From Brachypterus glaber (lineage: Eukaryota > Arthropoda > Insecta > Coleoptera > Kateretidae), in NCBI GenBank assembly GCA_958510825.1, contig OY294048.1, positions 27,865,026 to 27,929,025 on the forward strand: 64,000 nucleotides of DNA. The letters run 5' to 3'. A program made the translations under genes and the position numbers. Positions 33,815-45,136 of the stretch are shown here, piece after piece. The notes under the pieces were generated by a model. It made no database searches. It saw only the letters and a program-made list of their open reading frames with translations, and was not told the DNA's origin. The stretch's first letter is position 1, and every line of letters starts with the position of its first letter.

Positions 33815-36800
33815 TCAGAGCATCCCTGTTTCTTTTAAAAAGTCCAGGTATGGTTTCAGGGGAGTGTTCATGATCTCGTTTGGTTCCAGAGAGTCGTTCC
33901 CAAAGTACTTCCATCTTAGGCCTATTAGCGATGGACATTCACATATGAGGTGGTAGGGTTCTTCATCCCCTTGCCCAGTGTCCAGTTATTATACCCGTTA
34001 TTGTTCTCAGTTGACTCCTGGACATGCCTAGAAGTAAGCTGGTTCTTTTCTTGGTAGGTCCTCCTAGGAAGAGTTTGGAGTGCCTCATTCTAGGAGCATC
34101 TATCCAGTGTTGCTGGTGTTCATCCTGCAACATTCTCCTGACCTCGTGTCTGGCCGTGGAATATGATACCCCACAGCACGGTTCTGGTCCTGTGAGTACA
34201 GCTTCACTTCCCTTTCTCGCAAGGTCGTCTGCCTTCTCATTACCATCTATACCTTGATGTCCTGGAACCCATATCAAATTTACTTTGTTATGTTCAGCCA
34301 GTTTACATAGCTCGTTGTGGCATTCGTATACCAGTTCTGAGCTAAAGGCATATGAGTCTAATGCCTTTATCGCTGCCTGGCTGTCCGAAATGATATTTAC
34401 TGTCCTACCCGTGTAGGACGCCGATGTCATTTCTTGTGCGCAGACATAAATCGCATAGATTTCAGCTTGGAAAACTGTTGCCTTGGTTCCCAGGTTTAAG
34501 CTAATTTCTTTGCCCGGTCCATGGATTCCTGCTCCGGTCCCTTCTTTCATTTTGGATCCATCTGTGTACCAGGTTTCACCTTTTAGTAGTTTAGGGTATA
34601 GTCCATTTTTCCATGCATCCCGGCTAGGTATCTCAGCCTTTGCCGGTTGCCTGAAATCATAGACTATAGCGATCCTATCTGTTTTCATGGATAGTATATC
34701 TGTATTGTCAATGTTCTCAAAGATTTTAGTATGTTCCAACCCTCTATGGCGGTCTCCCATGCCGTTAATCCTTAGTCTGTACGCTGCCATAAGTGCCTCT
34801 GTTTTTGCCACCAAGTGCAATGGAGGTAGGTCCAGTAGGACTTCTAGTGCTGCGGTGGGAGTAGTGCTCATTGCCCCCACTATCCCGATGCAGGCAAGTC
34901 TTTGTGCCTTGCTTAGAATCAGTCTGTTAGTAGTGGAATTGGCTTTATGCCACCACACTAACGCCCCATATGTCACTATGGGTTTTACAATTACATTGTA
35001 TACCCAGTGCAACATTCCGGGTTTAATTCCCCAGTTTTTACCAAACATGCGTCTACAGGCCCATAGTGCTCTAATAGCTTTGTTGGTTTTATCTGTTAGA
35101 TGGGGTTTATAAGACAACTTGCTATCCAAGATTACTCCTAGATATTTTGCTTGCCCCACTAACTTCAGCTTAGTTCCAAATAACCTTGGAGGCTCAATTA
35201 AGAGTTTCCTTTTGTTGGTAAATGGAATAAGTGTGGTTTTTGTAGGGTTTACCGACAGTCCCACTCTTCTACACCAATTCTCTATGACCTTTAGGGCTCC
35301 CTGCATCACTTCTGATACAGTTTTGCCGTACTTGCCACATACGAGAACCGTTATATCATCAGCATATCCCTGAGCATAGAAGCCATGTCTCTCCAATTCC
35401 TCCAGAAGACTGTTCACCACGAGGCACCATAGGAGTGGCGATAACGCCCCTCCTTAAGGACATCCTTTCGCGACCAGCACTTCTATCATTGATTGTTGGA
35501 GTGATGCCTCAATAGTTCTGTTTTTCAGCATGGTCATTACCCATCTACATATTGTATCTGGTACCCCATGTCTATTGAGTGCATTTTCTATTGATTCATA
35601 TGAGGTATTATCAAATGCCCCCTCTATGTCCAATAGAGCAGCTAGACAAATTCCTTTGTCTTTAATTGCCTTCTCTGCTCTTTTTGCCAGCTCGTGTATA
35701 GCTAGTTCGCAGGATTTACCTGCTTGATATGCATACTGGAGCCTGTGCAAGGGTCTTGTTTTCAAGACCTTGTCCCTTATGTATCTATCAAGCAGTTTCT
35801 CTAATGTTTTTAGGAGAAATGACGTTAGGCTTATCGGTCGATACGCCTTGGCTTCGGCATATGTTGCCTTGCCAGGTTTAGGTAGAAAAATTACCTTTAC
35901 CTTCCTCCAGCCCTTCGGTATATATCCAAAGGCCATACTTGCCCTAAGTAGATTAACTACTGGTGTAGTTAGTGCGCTTATCCCGTTCTGTAGCAAAGCA
36001 GGAAACACACCATCCTTCCCAGCAGCCTTAAATGGTTTGAATGAATTCACGGCCCATTTAAGCTTTTTAGCATCCACTATTTTGGATGCTAGCTTCCAGT
36101 CTGCCCTGGTGGGCCTCCTTAAGCCTTCTGTCTGTATGTTATTGTTCTCATTACCCCGGTTCCTTTCAGACCCTGGGAAGTGAGTTTTTAACATAACCTC
36201 TAGCGTCTCTTCTGCCGTTTCAGAGTAGGCCCCTGATTCGGTTTTTATAGATCCTAGGTTGTAATCTTTTTCCTTTCGGAGGGCCCTTTGGAGTCGTGAA
36301 CATGTAGGTGTATCTTCGATACCCTGACAGAACTTCCTCCAGGATTCCTTCTTTGAGGTCTTGATAGCTTTGCTATATCGGGCGAGAGATGCTTTATAGA
36401 TCTCCCATTCGTCCGTGTTTTTAGCTCGGTTAAACAGCCTTCTCGTGTCCTTTCTCATTTCTGAGAGTTCCTCATTCCACCACTCAACATTTTTACAAAC
36501 CCTGCGTGGTTTTAGTGGACAGCTGGACTCGTAGGCTGATATTATCGCCGACTGTAGAGAGTCGCTAGCAATCTCTAAGTCCACAACACTGGTGATTCTT
36601 CCCCCAGGACATTCCCTTAGGCCCCGATCTAGTTCCCTTTCATAGGATGCCCAGTCGGTTCTCCTGGGATTCCTGTACATTAGAGCTTCCTCGTGTTGTG
36701 TGTCTAGGTCATAGCGTATGTATCTATGATCCGATAAACTCGGCTCATCTGAGACATGCCACTTTTTCACTAAATCGCTAAAGTGCCTTGTTGCCACGGT

Positions 36801-37376
36801 AATATCTATTACTTCCCCTCTCACTGCTGTGACAAAGGTGTGTTCATTCCCGCGATTTAAAACATCTAGATTATTAGCTAGAAGAAATTCAAGTAGAGAC
36901 TCACCTCGGTTATTGATGTCACTGCTGCCCCACACGATGTGGTGCGCGTTGGCATCGCACCCGAGTAGCATTTCCAGGTTTCTACTGTCACAGTGTGCTA
37001 CTAAGCGCCTCATCTCATCCGTCGGTGGGGCACCTGCTTGATCGTATGGTAGGTAGATGGATCCCAGAATTGCTTCTTCCTCCTTTCCCTCCAATGTCAA
37101 GTTGATCTTTGCAGCCACTAGGTCCCTGCAACAGAAATCCCATAAGGGCAATATATTAATATTTTTTTTTGCAATTATGCATGCACGAGGGTTGCTTACC
37201 ACCGGGTTGTATATAGCCCAGTCTCTTGCGATCGCCCCTATCCCTCTGATCTTCCCCTCGATCGCCCAGGGTTCCTGAATCAGAATAATATCAATATTAT
37301 TTTTTATTATAAATGCACCCAGGGCAGCAGATGCCGCCCTGCACTTATGTAAATTTACCTGTAAAATCTTCAGCAT
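33815..37376 (-). pseudogene. LINE ORF2: endonuclease, RT and RNase H, two lesions
   Basis: Starts at the ATG (37376) that overlaps ORF1's stop. Endonuclease (codons 1-230): LQVNLHKCRAAS, IQEPW, GCDANAHHIVWG, SLSDHRYI. Reverse transcriptase (about 430-760): PKPGK...YRPISL, LDIEGAFDN, GCP-stop-GGALSPLLW, GYADDITVLV, KYLGVILD. RNase H (about 925-1060): YTDGSK, FQAEIYAI, SDSQAAIKAL, VPGHQGIDGNEKADDLAR, so the D-E-D-D residues are kept. Lesion 1: TAA at 35456-35454 replaces the glutamine of the PQG motif; the damaged copy at 45.7 kb still has CAG there. Lesion 2: near 33967 a deletion with frameshift removes about 20-25 codons including two cysteines of the Cys/His motif; after it the frame reads DEEPYHLICECPSL to a stop at 33815. 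Confidence 0.85.
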
Positions 37377-38800
37377 TGGCTTTCTTCTACAGGCTTCTCA
37401 CCAGCAGGTTCCTCCGTTCCCTTTCTGGTGTCTGGTCCACTTACGCCCCCAGTTTCTTGTTCCATCAGTTCTGGATCATTTGCTGACCCTGATGGAATTT
37501 CTTGCCCTGCAGTATCGCTAGGCTCCTGCTGGGCCATGGGTTCTGGTCCTGTTATCGGACCAGGGACTGCAACTTCCGCCCCGGTTTCCGCAGTTTTAGG
37601 GTCTACTTCCATGGGAGTTCCTGTCGGATCCTCCCCTTCGGCATTCCCTTTCGCTGCTTCTCCCTGAGTTTTACTCGCTGCAGCCCCCTTTTCTTTTGTT
37701 CCACCGATGGCCCAAAATTGTATTCTGCCTAGGGTATAGGCGAGTTTGTTGCCCCGATCCAGAATCGTCTTCCATGAGCCTTCGCCCATGGTGATGACCA
37801 AGTTCTGACCCTTTGCGTCGGCCTTGGCATCAACGACCTTCCAACCGGCAGTCTGAAGACCCTTGTTTTGGGTCTGCAGCCTTTTCAGGACTTTGGCCGG
37901 TTCCGTTACCGGTCCCGGGATCCATACCCCTGCCCTTACCAGCTTGGGTAACTCCGTTGCCTTCATTACCGCAAGCTTGGCCCCTGCCCAGGGTTGGGTT
38001 TGTGGTATCACCGCTCGCAACCAGTCGCTAGTGTCCTGGTCCGTGCAGATGATAATCACTGCCCCTCCCTGTCGATATACGTGTTCAAACATAGGTGACG
38101 GTCCCCCTTCGGGTATGTCATCAATTTTGCCCACGATTGCTACTTTGAGTGCTTCTATCTGCTCCTCAGAAATAGCATTCTCAGGGAATCCCTCGGCTAC
38201 AATAGCCATTTTCAACCCTGATAAGGCCGCTTTGTAGCTGGGTGCTTCCGCTCCCCTGCTGAGCTTGGCTGGCCTTCTTCCTTGTGGGGTTCTCGATTCA
38301 GATCTGCTCCTTTTGGGAGCTTTCTGATCCTTCCCCCCTTGTTTTTTCGCGGTAACAGGTTTCGGCGTAATTGGGGGCATTCTCACGCCCCCAGCTTTTC
38401 CTCCACTTGTACCGGGTTCACCTAGATTTCGCTTTTGCGTCTCTAGTGCTGCCTTCTGTTTTGCAGCCTTCCTTCTTTGTGCACCCGAGAGTCTTTTCTC
38501 CCTCAGGCGGAATGTTTGCAGACCTTCCAGTACTCTCTCCGTCTGCACTTTAAGATCGGGTTTTTCAGCCCTACCTCCAGTGTTCGGGAGATTGCCCTGG
38601 GGGTCTGGATTGCTCGTCGATGCAGCTTGCGGGTTTGAGTTGGACGTCAGATGCGCCCCACTGCCCACATTTTGCACCGCGGATCCACCCTGCTCTGTTT
38701 GCGGCAGGGGCCTCTGAGAAGTCCCACTGCTTGCACCCTGAGAGGTGGATGGTGTAATACCTGAAAGGTTTTTTAAAATTTTTTTCTTTCTGTTCTCCAT
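37370..38800 (-). CDS. LINE ORF1 protein, LOA-like, intact
   Basis: A 476-residue frame from the first ATG (38800); the frame is open a little further up to a GTG at 38857 but has a TAG just before that. The first half is rich in S, G, P, Q, K and R (low complexity, basic, including KRSRSESRTPQGRRPAK) and is probably an RNA-binding disordered region. The second half has a conserved-looking block from SYKAALSGLKMAIV through WLRAVIPQTQPWAG, VRAGVWIPGP and LGRIQFWAIGG, like the domain (DUF4780-type, from memory) in ORF1 proteins of insect LINEs. The tail is acidic and proline-rich. No CCHC knuckles are seen. It should bind element RNA. A second frame opens at an ATG at 39077 upstream and overlaps the start; it may be a leader frame or a shifted N-terminus. 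Confidence 0.75.
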   Translation of the reverse strand: MENRKKKILKNLSGITPSTSQGASSGTSQRPLPQTEQGGSAVQNVGSGAHLTSNSNPQAASTSNPDPQGNLPNTGGRAEKPDLKVQTERVLEGLQTFRLREKRLSGAQRRKAAKQKAALETQKRNLGEPGTSGGKAGGVRMPPITPKPVTAKKQGGKDQKAPKRSRSESRTPQGRRPAKLSRGAEAPSYKAALSGLKMAIVAEGFPENAISEEQIEALKVAIVGKIDDIPEGGPSPMFEHVYRQGGAVIIICTDQDTSDWLRAVIPQTQPWAGAKLAVMKATELPKLVRAGVWIPGPVTEPAKVLKRLQTQNKGLQTAGWKVVDAKADAKGQNLVITMGEGSWKTILDRGNKLAYTLGRIQFWAIGGTKEKGAAASKTQGEAAKGNAEGEDPTGTPMEVDPKTAETGAEVAVPGPITGPEPMAQQEPSDTAGQEIPSGSANDPELMEQETGGVSGPDTRKGTEEPAGEKPVEESQC

Positions 38801-39261
38801 GTTGTTCCCACGAAAGTGCACGATTTTGTCGGTCGCACTGGTGGTGACGGCTTTCACCAGTGAAGGCTATTTCCTGCCCGGGTTCCGCCCGGTGCCCGGG
38901 AGGTGGCGTCGCCAGACGGTGATCCTCCTCATCACCCATGCATCTCCTCGGCGCGATACCACGCTCACCTTGAGATTGAGGGGTTTTTTCTGTGGTACCT
39001 TCCACTTTGGTCCAGCCGGTTAAGGCAAGACCACGATCCCCAGTCCCTCTGTTACCACTACCCCCCTGCCTGGACATGGGAGATCAGTGCAGTCCCTGTG
39101 GGGGCACTGCTACCCCCTGTCCATTTAGGGGAGGTCGTTGCAGCACACAGAGGGGTACCGGTTTGACTGCTGATCAGTTTTAAAGCTCCCCCACCGGAGT
39201 CATTGGGATGTGGGCCCAATGACCCACTCGTCAAGGCGGCAGTCTCAGGTCTATTTATTTA

Positions 39262-40410
39262 CGATCTCTGAAACAATTTAAGACTAAAAATAATATATCA
39301 ATCTATCGTTTTTTTTTTATTGAGGAGAATATATTCAAAATGTTTTATAAAGACGTTTTTTTTGTTTTATTCAGACGTTTTTCTACTTGGAAAGAACACT
39401 GTAAAAAATTTTACTTAATTATCAGATGCAAATGCAACAGAATTTTATATTTTTGGAACATATTCATAAAATTTATTATTTTTCAGTTTTTTACTTAATT
39501 AAAAAAAAAACTTAAAACTGGTATAAGTTCGTCAGCATTTATTTATTCCGTACATCAATTAAGATCATGCACGGAATTATTATTAAAATAAATATGCGCA
39601 TGCCACGATATTTGATCAAAAGGTATGTATTGTATAATTTTTAACTTTATTATTGTTCTACGTATATTGTTGTTACAATTACAGTTTTATTTGAAGGTAT
39701 ATAATGCATTTAGAAATAAATTAATCTGCAAAATTGATTTATTCTAAGCCAATTGGCAAGGTCCAATTTACACAACCGTAAAAACGTTGACCTGTGCCAT
39801 TAACGAGGAGAATAGCGATTATTTTCTACAGGAATAACTTTTTAACATAAGTGTTTTTAGTGAAACCTATATCAATTCTCCTTTTTTTTACATCAAAACA
39901 TTATGGAAAGATAAGGCAAGTAAACAAAACAAATTATAAATATGAACTACTTACTGTGTAAAACTAATTGTTTTTAGGTATCCAGAGACAAAACTTCTCA
40001 ATTTGTGAGAAACAAATTATTTTGAGAGTATATTGGAATTTTCGTAGTTGAGGGTTAACGCTTGTGCATTAAAAACCGCTACGTATATAGGCATTTTCAC
40101 AGCTTTAGTTATTATTATTATAATGAGTTACAGCCTAGCCGTTGAAAGGGATAGACGTAACTTTTTTTGGCACATTCCAGTGTATCAAATTCGCCATCTT
40201 TCATGATGTGCCTAGTGTATTTTTGTTTTGCCATCTTCTATGATGTGTCCAGTGTATTTTTATATTAATGTTTTAAGTATAAGTTAAAGTGAACCATAGA
40301 TATGGTTATTAATCGTGTGAACTGTTGAATTTTAAGTTAATAATAACGGACGTTTCTGTTTTTAAATATAACTTTTTATATTAGCGTGGAAATTACTACA
40401 GTATACTAAT
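39262..40410. other. Non-coding; short 33-bp direct repeat near 40189-40262
   Basis: AT-rich. A block GCCATCTTYYATGATGTGYC appears twice about 40 bp apart (about 40190 and 40230). Nothing else is supported. Confidence 0.4.
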
Positions 40411-40446
40411 ACTGATAAATTACTACTGCAGTAGTAATTTATCAGT
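40411..40446. repeat. Perfect 36-bp palindrome
   Basis: Each arm is ACTGATAAATTACTACTG, with no mismatch and no loop, centred on CTGCAG. Could form a cruciform. A (GA)n microsatellite of about 10 repeats follows at 40562-40581. Confidence 0.7.
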
Positions 40447-40581
40447 TACTGATGGTGCGAAAGTCAGAATACATATTCGATTAGTACTTGCGCACTTAAA
40501 ACCTCATAAAAAACAGAGAGAAACCCTGGTCAATTATTGGGAAGAAAAAAGCCAACTAAATAGAGAGAGAGAGAGAGAGAG

Positions 40582-41439
40582 CTTTAGTTATTAAGTTAAG
40601 GGCCGAAAGATCTAGAACAGGAGCGAATCCAAAAAAGTCATTAGGTAGGCCTAAAATTGTAATACCTATTTTCATTGTTTTTGAACCCAATAAATTATCT
40701 CATTATGCTTTTTATTACGAATTAATACCAATTTTCATGAAAAATTGTCAAAATTATTTGAAATGAGAACTATTTATTGGTTTGGTACGTACAGAAAAAT
40801 GGATATATAAGGTACATACATAGATTACTAGAGGTACAGAATATAAAATATTGGCTTGGCTATGTTGACACATCAAGCCAAATGCTAAATGGGACTTTGT
40901 GACGTATTTAGCACCAAATTAAAAAAATATATATAGCATAGGTTACCTCATTTCCATAGCTTTTGGAGCTTTTAGCCCCTACGGAACCGGATCCAGAACC
41001 TGGCCGGCGATTTGAAAATACAGCTCTCAGACTAGTATGATAGGCGATGTAAATCAAAACATATTACATTTTATTTGCCGCTTTCTTTTAAAATTATTTA
41101 CTTTTTTATACAATTTAATTTTAACTGAATAATAGAGTTTATTTCACTCAGCGTAATTTTATGTAAGAATCCTTTAACTTGGGTTTTGACTTGAGTAAAG
41201 TAGACTTGAACTAAAGCAGTGCATAATAAATTTTTATTAATTATTAATCTTCTGAATAATAAAATATTAATTAATTAGTATGGAATTAGCAAGAAAGTTT
41301 TAAGCAAAGAACATCTTCGTAGTTGAAAGGCTCTTAGACGTCAAGCCATTGTCTAAAGCGCCTAAAAATCTAAGATGCGAGTATTATACAGGGTTATGTA
41401 GTCAAAGACTTAATATATGAGAATAGCAAAGCAAGCATA
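40582..41439. other. Non-coding, nothing recognised
   Basis: AT-rich; the last part (from about 41383, TACAGGGTTATGTAG) may belong to the element into which FB3 inserted. Confidence 0.4.
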
Positions 41440-44026
41440 CACAGTGATCCCCGGATATGATTAGGTTTTAAAGAAAGGGCATCGGAAAAAAACAATGGAT
41501 CTTGGTAGTACAGGGTATGGGCATCATAGATCCATTATGAGTTAAATCGCGTTTGCATATCTTTGGAAGATATTGGTAAAAACTCTTCAGGAGGCATCAC
41601 GGTCAACACCAACTACTTAAAAGGAAAACTAAAAATCGATTCTTATAGTATTTTTTGTGCAGATTCTAACAGCGCTTGGCAAATATACCTATCGTTTTTA
41701 ATTTTTGAGAAAAAAGCATTAAACTACGATTTTAGTGCAATTGTTGGCCTAGTATAATACCTTTACTTTAGTGACTATTAAAACGTAACTAGACTATAAT
41801 AATAGCGAGAATATAGAAGTATAAAAACATAATAGCAAATATAATGAAATTTTATCCTATTTACTTTAAAGACAATATTTCTATACCAATTTTTACCACC
41901 TCAGGGTGCTTAAAGTTGACTAGTATATTATATGCTTCACATTTTGCCTTTCTTGTCAATGCTTAGTTAAACATATGAACTACAGTGGTTCTAAAACAAT
42001 TTTAGGATTGCTAAAGGGTAAGACACAATTTTATTGAAAATTATTTGTTTAAATTATTTTTTAGTATTTTTTATTGTAATTTTAATGTATTCTAGATTTT
42101 ATCATTTTATAAGGTTGGCCTTATAATTTTTGAGTACTTTTAATTGTGTTCTTAAAAGCAACCCTTATGGTAAATAAATGCACTAAGAAATAAAAATTTA
42201 AAACCAAAACGTCAACTTGACTTTTTCAAACTAAAGACCTAAATATACTTTACTTCAAGCAAGGAATAAACACATAAAAAAATTATTAAAGCATTTCTTA
42301 CACAAGTTTAACATCTTCACTATCCCTAAAACTACAGTTTAAATTTAATTTATTTATAAACAGAAAAAAAAATCTAGTTTAAAATTGTTTTGGAACTACT
42401 GCAGTAAAAAGTTTAACTATGTTACATTGACAATTAAGTCAAAATTTGAAGTATATCATCACTCAAGATGCAAAAGGTCGTATTTTAAATTTTACTTTGT
42501 TATTCTAAATTGTAAGAAACATAACGATCGCGTAAAATGAAAAGCTCGGATATTTTTTTGACATATTGAATTTTTAAACTGACATTGAATGTGAACGTCA
42601 ATAGTTTTATACTATAGGGGAGATGAGATCACAGATAATTTTTTAATTACCGATAAATAAAAGCAAAACCAAGGTAGCTTCTTTAACGAATATTATATCT
42701 AAACTTTATTAAGTAAAGGCAATGTTAAGGTAGAATTTTTTTAATTGCCATTTTTGTTTTCAGCGTCCAAAAATACCTAGAAAAAATAAAGTTTGGATTA
42801 TAAAAAACTAACTTTATTTTTTTTTGTGGTCCTGTGTTATCGATAAAATAGTTTTTCGTATGTATTTCGTAGCTTTATAGATTTTTTTTCAGTGCACTTC
42901 TTTGGTTTATTACGGATTCTCTCAAGTTATGCAAGATTTTCATCCAAAAACTTTCCCAACCCGCGGGCCCGATAATCACCAAAAAAAAAATTGAATCGGG
43001 AAATTTATAGTTTAAGTTGTGTACCGACAGACCTACAGACAGATTTTTTTACTTAAATGTGTTTTTGCATATAAAGCCATAAAACGCAAAAATAGGCAAT
43101 ACAAAACATGATTTTTTTACCAATCCAAGGACTGCTTTCCAGCTACTTCTCGGACAGTAGGTATTCCGAGATTTTGGTGGAAAGCAAAATGTAAAGCAAA
43201 TTTGAATACTGACAAAATTTTAAGTAAAATATATTTATTTTTGAAAAATTGGACTTACAAGAAAAAAATATGCACATGGTGATATAATCTCCCCTACATT
43301 TTTAAGTTTTGACAAAGACATTTAATGTCAGTGACAAATTTATTGAAAACCGATATACGAGCTTTTCATTCTACGCAATCGATAAATGAAATTACATAAA
43401 AGTTCACACTTTGCGCAGTGTAGAGCTTAATGTCCACTCTATTCAGAGACCTTTTATTAAAATGTCACAACTGAGCGCCAAAACAAAATAAAGTAAAATT
43501 TAACATACGACCTTTTTTACTTTGAGTGAAGATATTATACACTGGCCACCTTAAAGTATCCCGTAACGTTAAAACATTGCTATAGAAAGACTTTCTTTCG
43601 GGTCAGTAGGATTAAAATTCTTTATATTTGCTATTATACTTTTAAACTTAACTATTTTAGCTGTTATTTAAAACCAGTAACGTTTTAATATTCACTGAAA
43701 TAGAGTTTTTATACCAGTCGATAAATTGTACTAAAATCATGGTTTATTCCGTTTTTCTCAAAATAGGCAAAAGATAGGTAAATTTTTTAATCATTGTTAG
43801 AATATGCGCGAAAATTACTACTAGAATAAATTAAATTTTTTTCTTTTAAGTAGTTGGTGTTGATCGGGATTCCTCCTGAAGAGTTTTCACCAATATCTTC
43901 CAAAGATATGCAAACGCGATTTAACTGTTAACGGATCTTTGATGTTCATACACTGTGCTACCAAGATCCGTTGTTTGTTTCTGATGCCCTTTCTTTAAAA
44001 CCTAATCATATCCGGGGATCAGTGTG
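41440..44026. mobile_element. Foldback element FB3 with CATA target duplication
   Basis: Begins CACAGTGATCCCCGGATATG and ends with the inverted CATATCCGGGGATCAGTGTG, flanked by CATA on both sides (41436-41439, 44027-44030). The arms of about 450 bp share TTTAAAGAAAGGGCATC, GATCTTGGTAG, TTGGAAGATATTGG and CTCTTCAGGAGG in order; further inward, blocks such as CGACCTTTT/AAAGGTCG and GCTCGGATA/TATACGAGC are also inverted, so pairing continues to about 42600/43300. Block order and the CTCTTCAGGAGG motif recall FB1 and FB2. A dispersed repeat (42750-42850) and a copy of the (GACC) module (about 42960-43140) lie in the centre. A 64-codon frame (41563-41757) has no domain. Confidence 0.75.
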
Positions 44027-44084
44027 CATACAGGATGTATCAGAACTCACGTTAAAAAAATTACATGTGCATTTATACAGCCAT

Positions 44085-44845
44085 AATATACCCTGCTTTA
44101 TTTCATTATTAGTAACTAAAAAAGTTACTCAGTTTAGTTTAGCTTTATAAGTAGACCTTCTGGTGGAAACCGGAATTTTGCGTAAATTTGAAGTATCGTA
44201 TAAATATGTCTTAAAAAATAGGTTATATTTTTATGTCATATCATTCAAATAGAATATAAACTTTTGCAATTTTTTTATAATTATTAATAAAAATATGATA
44301 AAATGTATGATCTGAGACTTTGCCTAAATATAACGAAGAAAAGTAGCAAACATTTTACAACAGTATTGCATGATTGGAAAATACCTTAGAAGTCTCTATA
44401 TGCTGTTAAATATCCACCACTATTAATTATAACTTATTTATCACTTATTTAGTATACACTTATTTATTTTATCATTAAATTATATCACTTTACTTGTATA
44501 AAATTTATGGAGACATTTTCAAAAAAAAAAAAAAATACGAAATTTTATTTCTTACAGTGACAATAGAAAAATCATTTTGAAAAACTTCAAAATTAATATC
44601 ATGATTGCAACCTTAGTCAAAATAACTAATATTAGCACCAATCATAAAAATCAAAATTACTAAATACCCTGCTGAAAATGACGGGTCTGGGTATAAATGG
44701 TGCATAAACCGGACTTGAGCGGATAAAATTCACCCGCTCAAGTACGTTCTATGCAACATTTATACTCGCGCAGACCCGTCATTTTCAATAGGGTAGTTAC
44801 TAATAATGAAATGAAATAGGGTATAGTATATTACCCAACCGAGTA
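44085..44845. repeat. Inverted pair enclosing a MITE
   Basis: TACCCTGCTTTATTTCATTATTAGTAACT (44095-44123) is inverted at about 44797-44825, with ATTATGGYTGT/AATATAC-type sequence outside, so the 750-bp stretch is flanked by inverted copies. The right copy abuts the MITE at 44664-44796. Bases 44124-44656 between are AT-rich with no gene. Confidence 0.5.
44664..44796. mobile_element. 133-bp MITE, 7-bp TSD TTACTAA
   Basis: The inverted ends TACCCTGCTGAAAATGACGG and TACCCTATTGAAAATGACGG extend through GGTCTGSGYRAGTATAAATG-like arms and are flanked by TTACTAA (44657-44663, 44797-44803). A 7-8 bp duplication would suit a hAT-type non-autonomous element; this is inference. Confidence 0.6.
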
Positions 44846-45136
44846 AAAGAAGCACTCGATGTGCACTTGCGTCGAGGTGTGTATACCATTTTACCTACGA
44901 CCTAACATCTAAACGTCCAAAAAACGCAAAAATAATCTTAAAATTAATTTGTCAATTTGAGGTTATGTGTTTGACGTTTTACTAATTTTCTGACAGCAGA
45001 TTTGTAAAATCAGCTGATTGTCACTTTCCAACCGCTGTCATAGGTGGGAAATAGGCACTAACTACTAACTAGGTCGTAGGAAAAAAATAATTGAGCACAA
45101 TTTGGAGGGTGACCAGAAGAGCCAAAAAACTGGCCA

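Larger units (their letters stand above)
33731..39250 (-). mobile_element. LOA/I/R1-group non-LTR retrotransposon, full length with 11-bp TSD
   Basis: A 5520-bp element flanked by perfect CTATTTATTTA duplications (33720-33730 and 39251-39261). On the minus strand it has a GC-rich leader (39250-38801), ORF1 (38800-37370), ORF2 (37376-33815), a short 3' UTR and a (TAAAC)n-type tail. It is much more GC-rich than its surroundings. ORF1 and ORF2 overlap by ATGCTGA. The combination of 'QVNLHK' endonuclease, YADD reverse transcriptase, RNase H and a C-terminal Cys/His motif fits the LOA/I/R1 group; the exact clade is my judgement. ORF2 has two lesions, so this copy is inactive. Confidence 0.9.

Noticed and set aside
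34024..37278. Plus-strand frames opposite LINE ORF2
   Set aside because: Antisense to the endonuclease, RT and RNase H; no recognisable protein.
38571..39077. 168-codon frame starting in the LINE leader, overlapping ORF1
   Set aside because: Probably a leader frame or a shifted N-terminus; not supported as a separate gene, though noted under ORF1.
37428..39183. Many long plus-strand frames opposite the LOA-like LINE ORF1 and leader
   Set aside because: They are antisense shadows in a GC-rich region; ORF1 on the minus strand explains the coding signal, and the plus frames show no domains.
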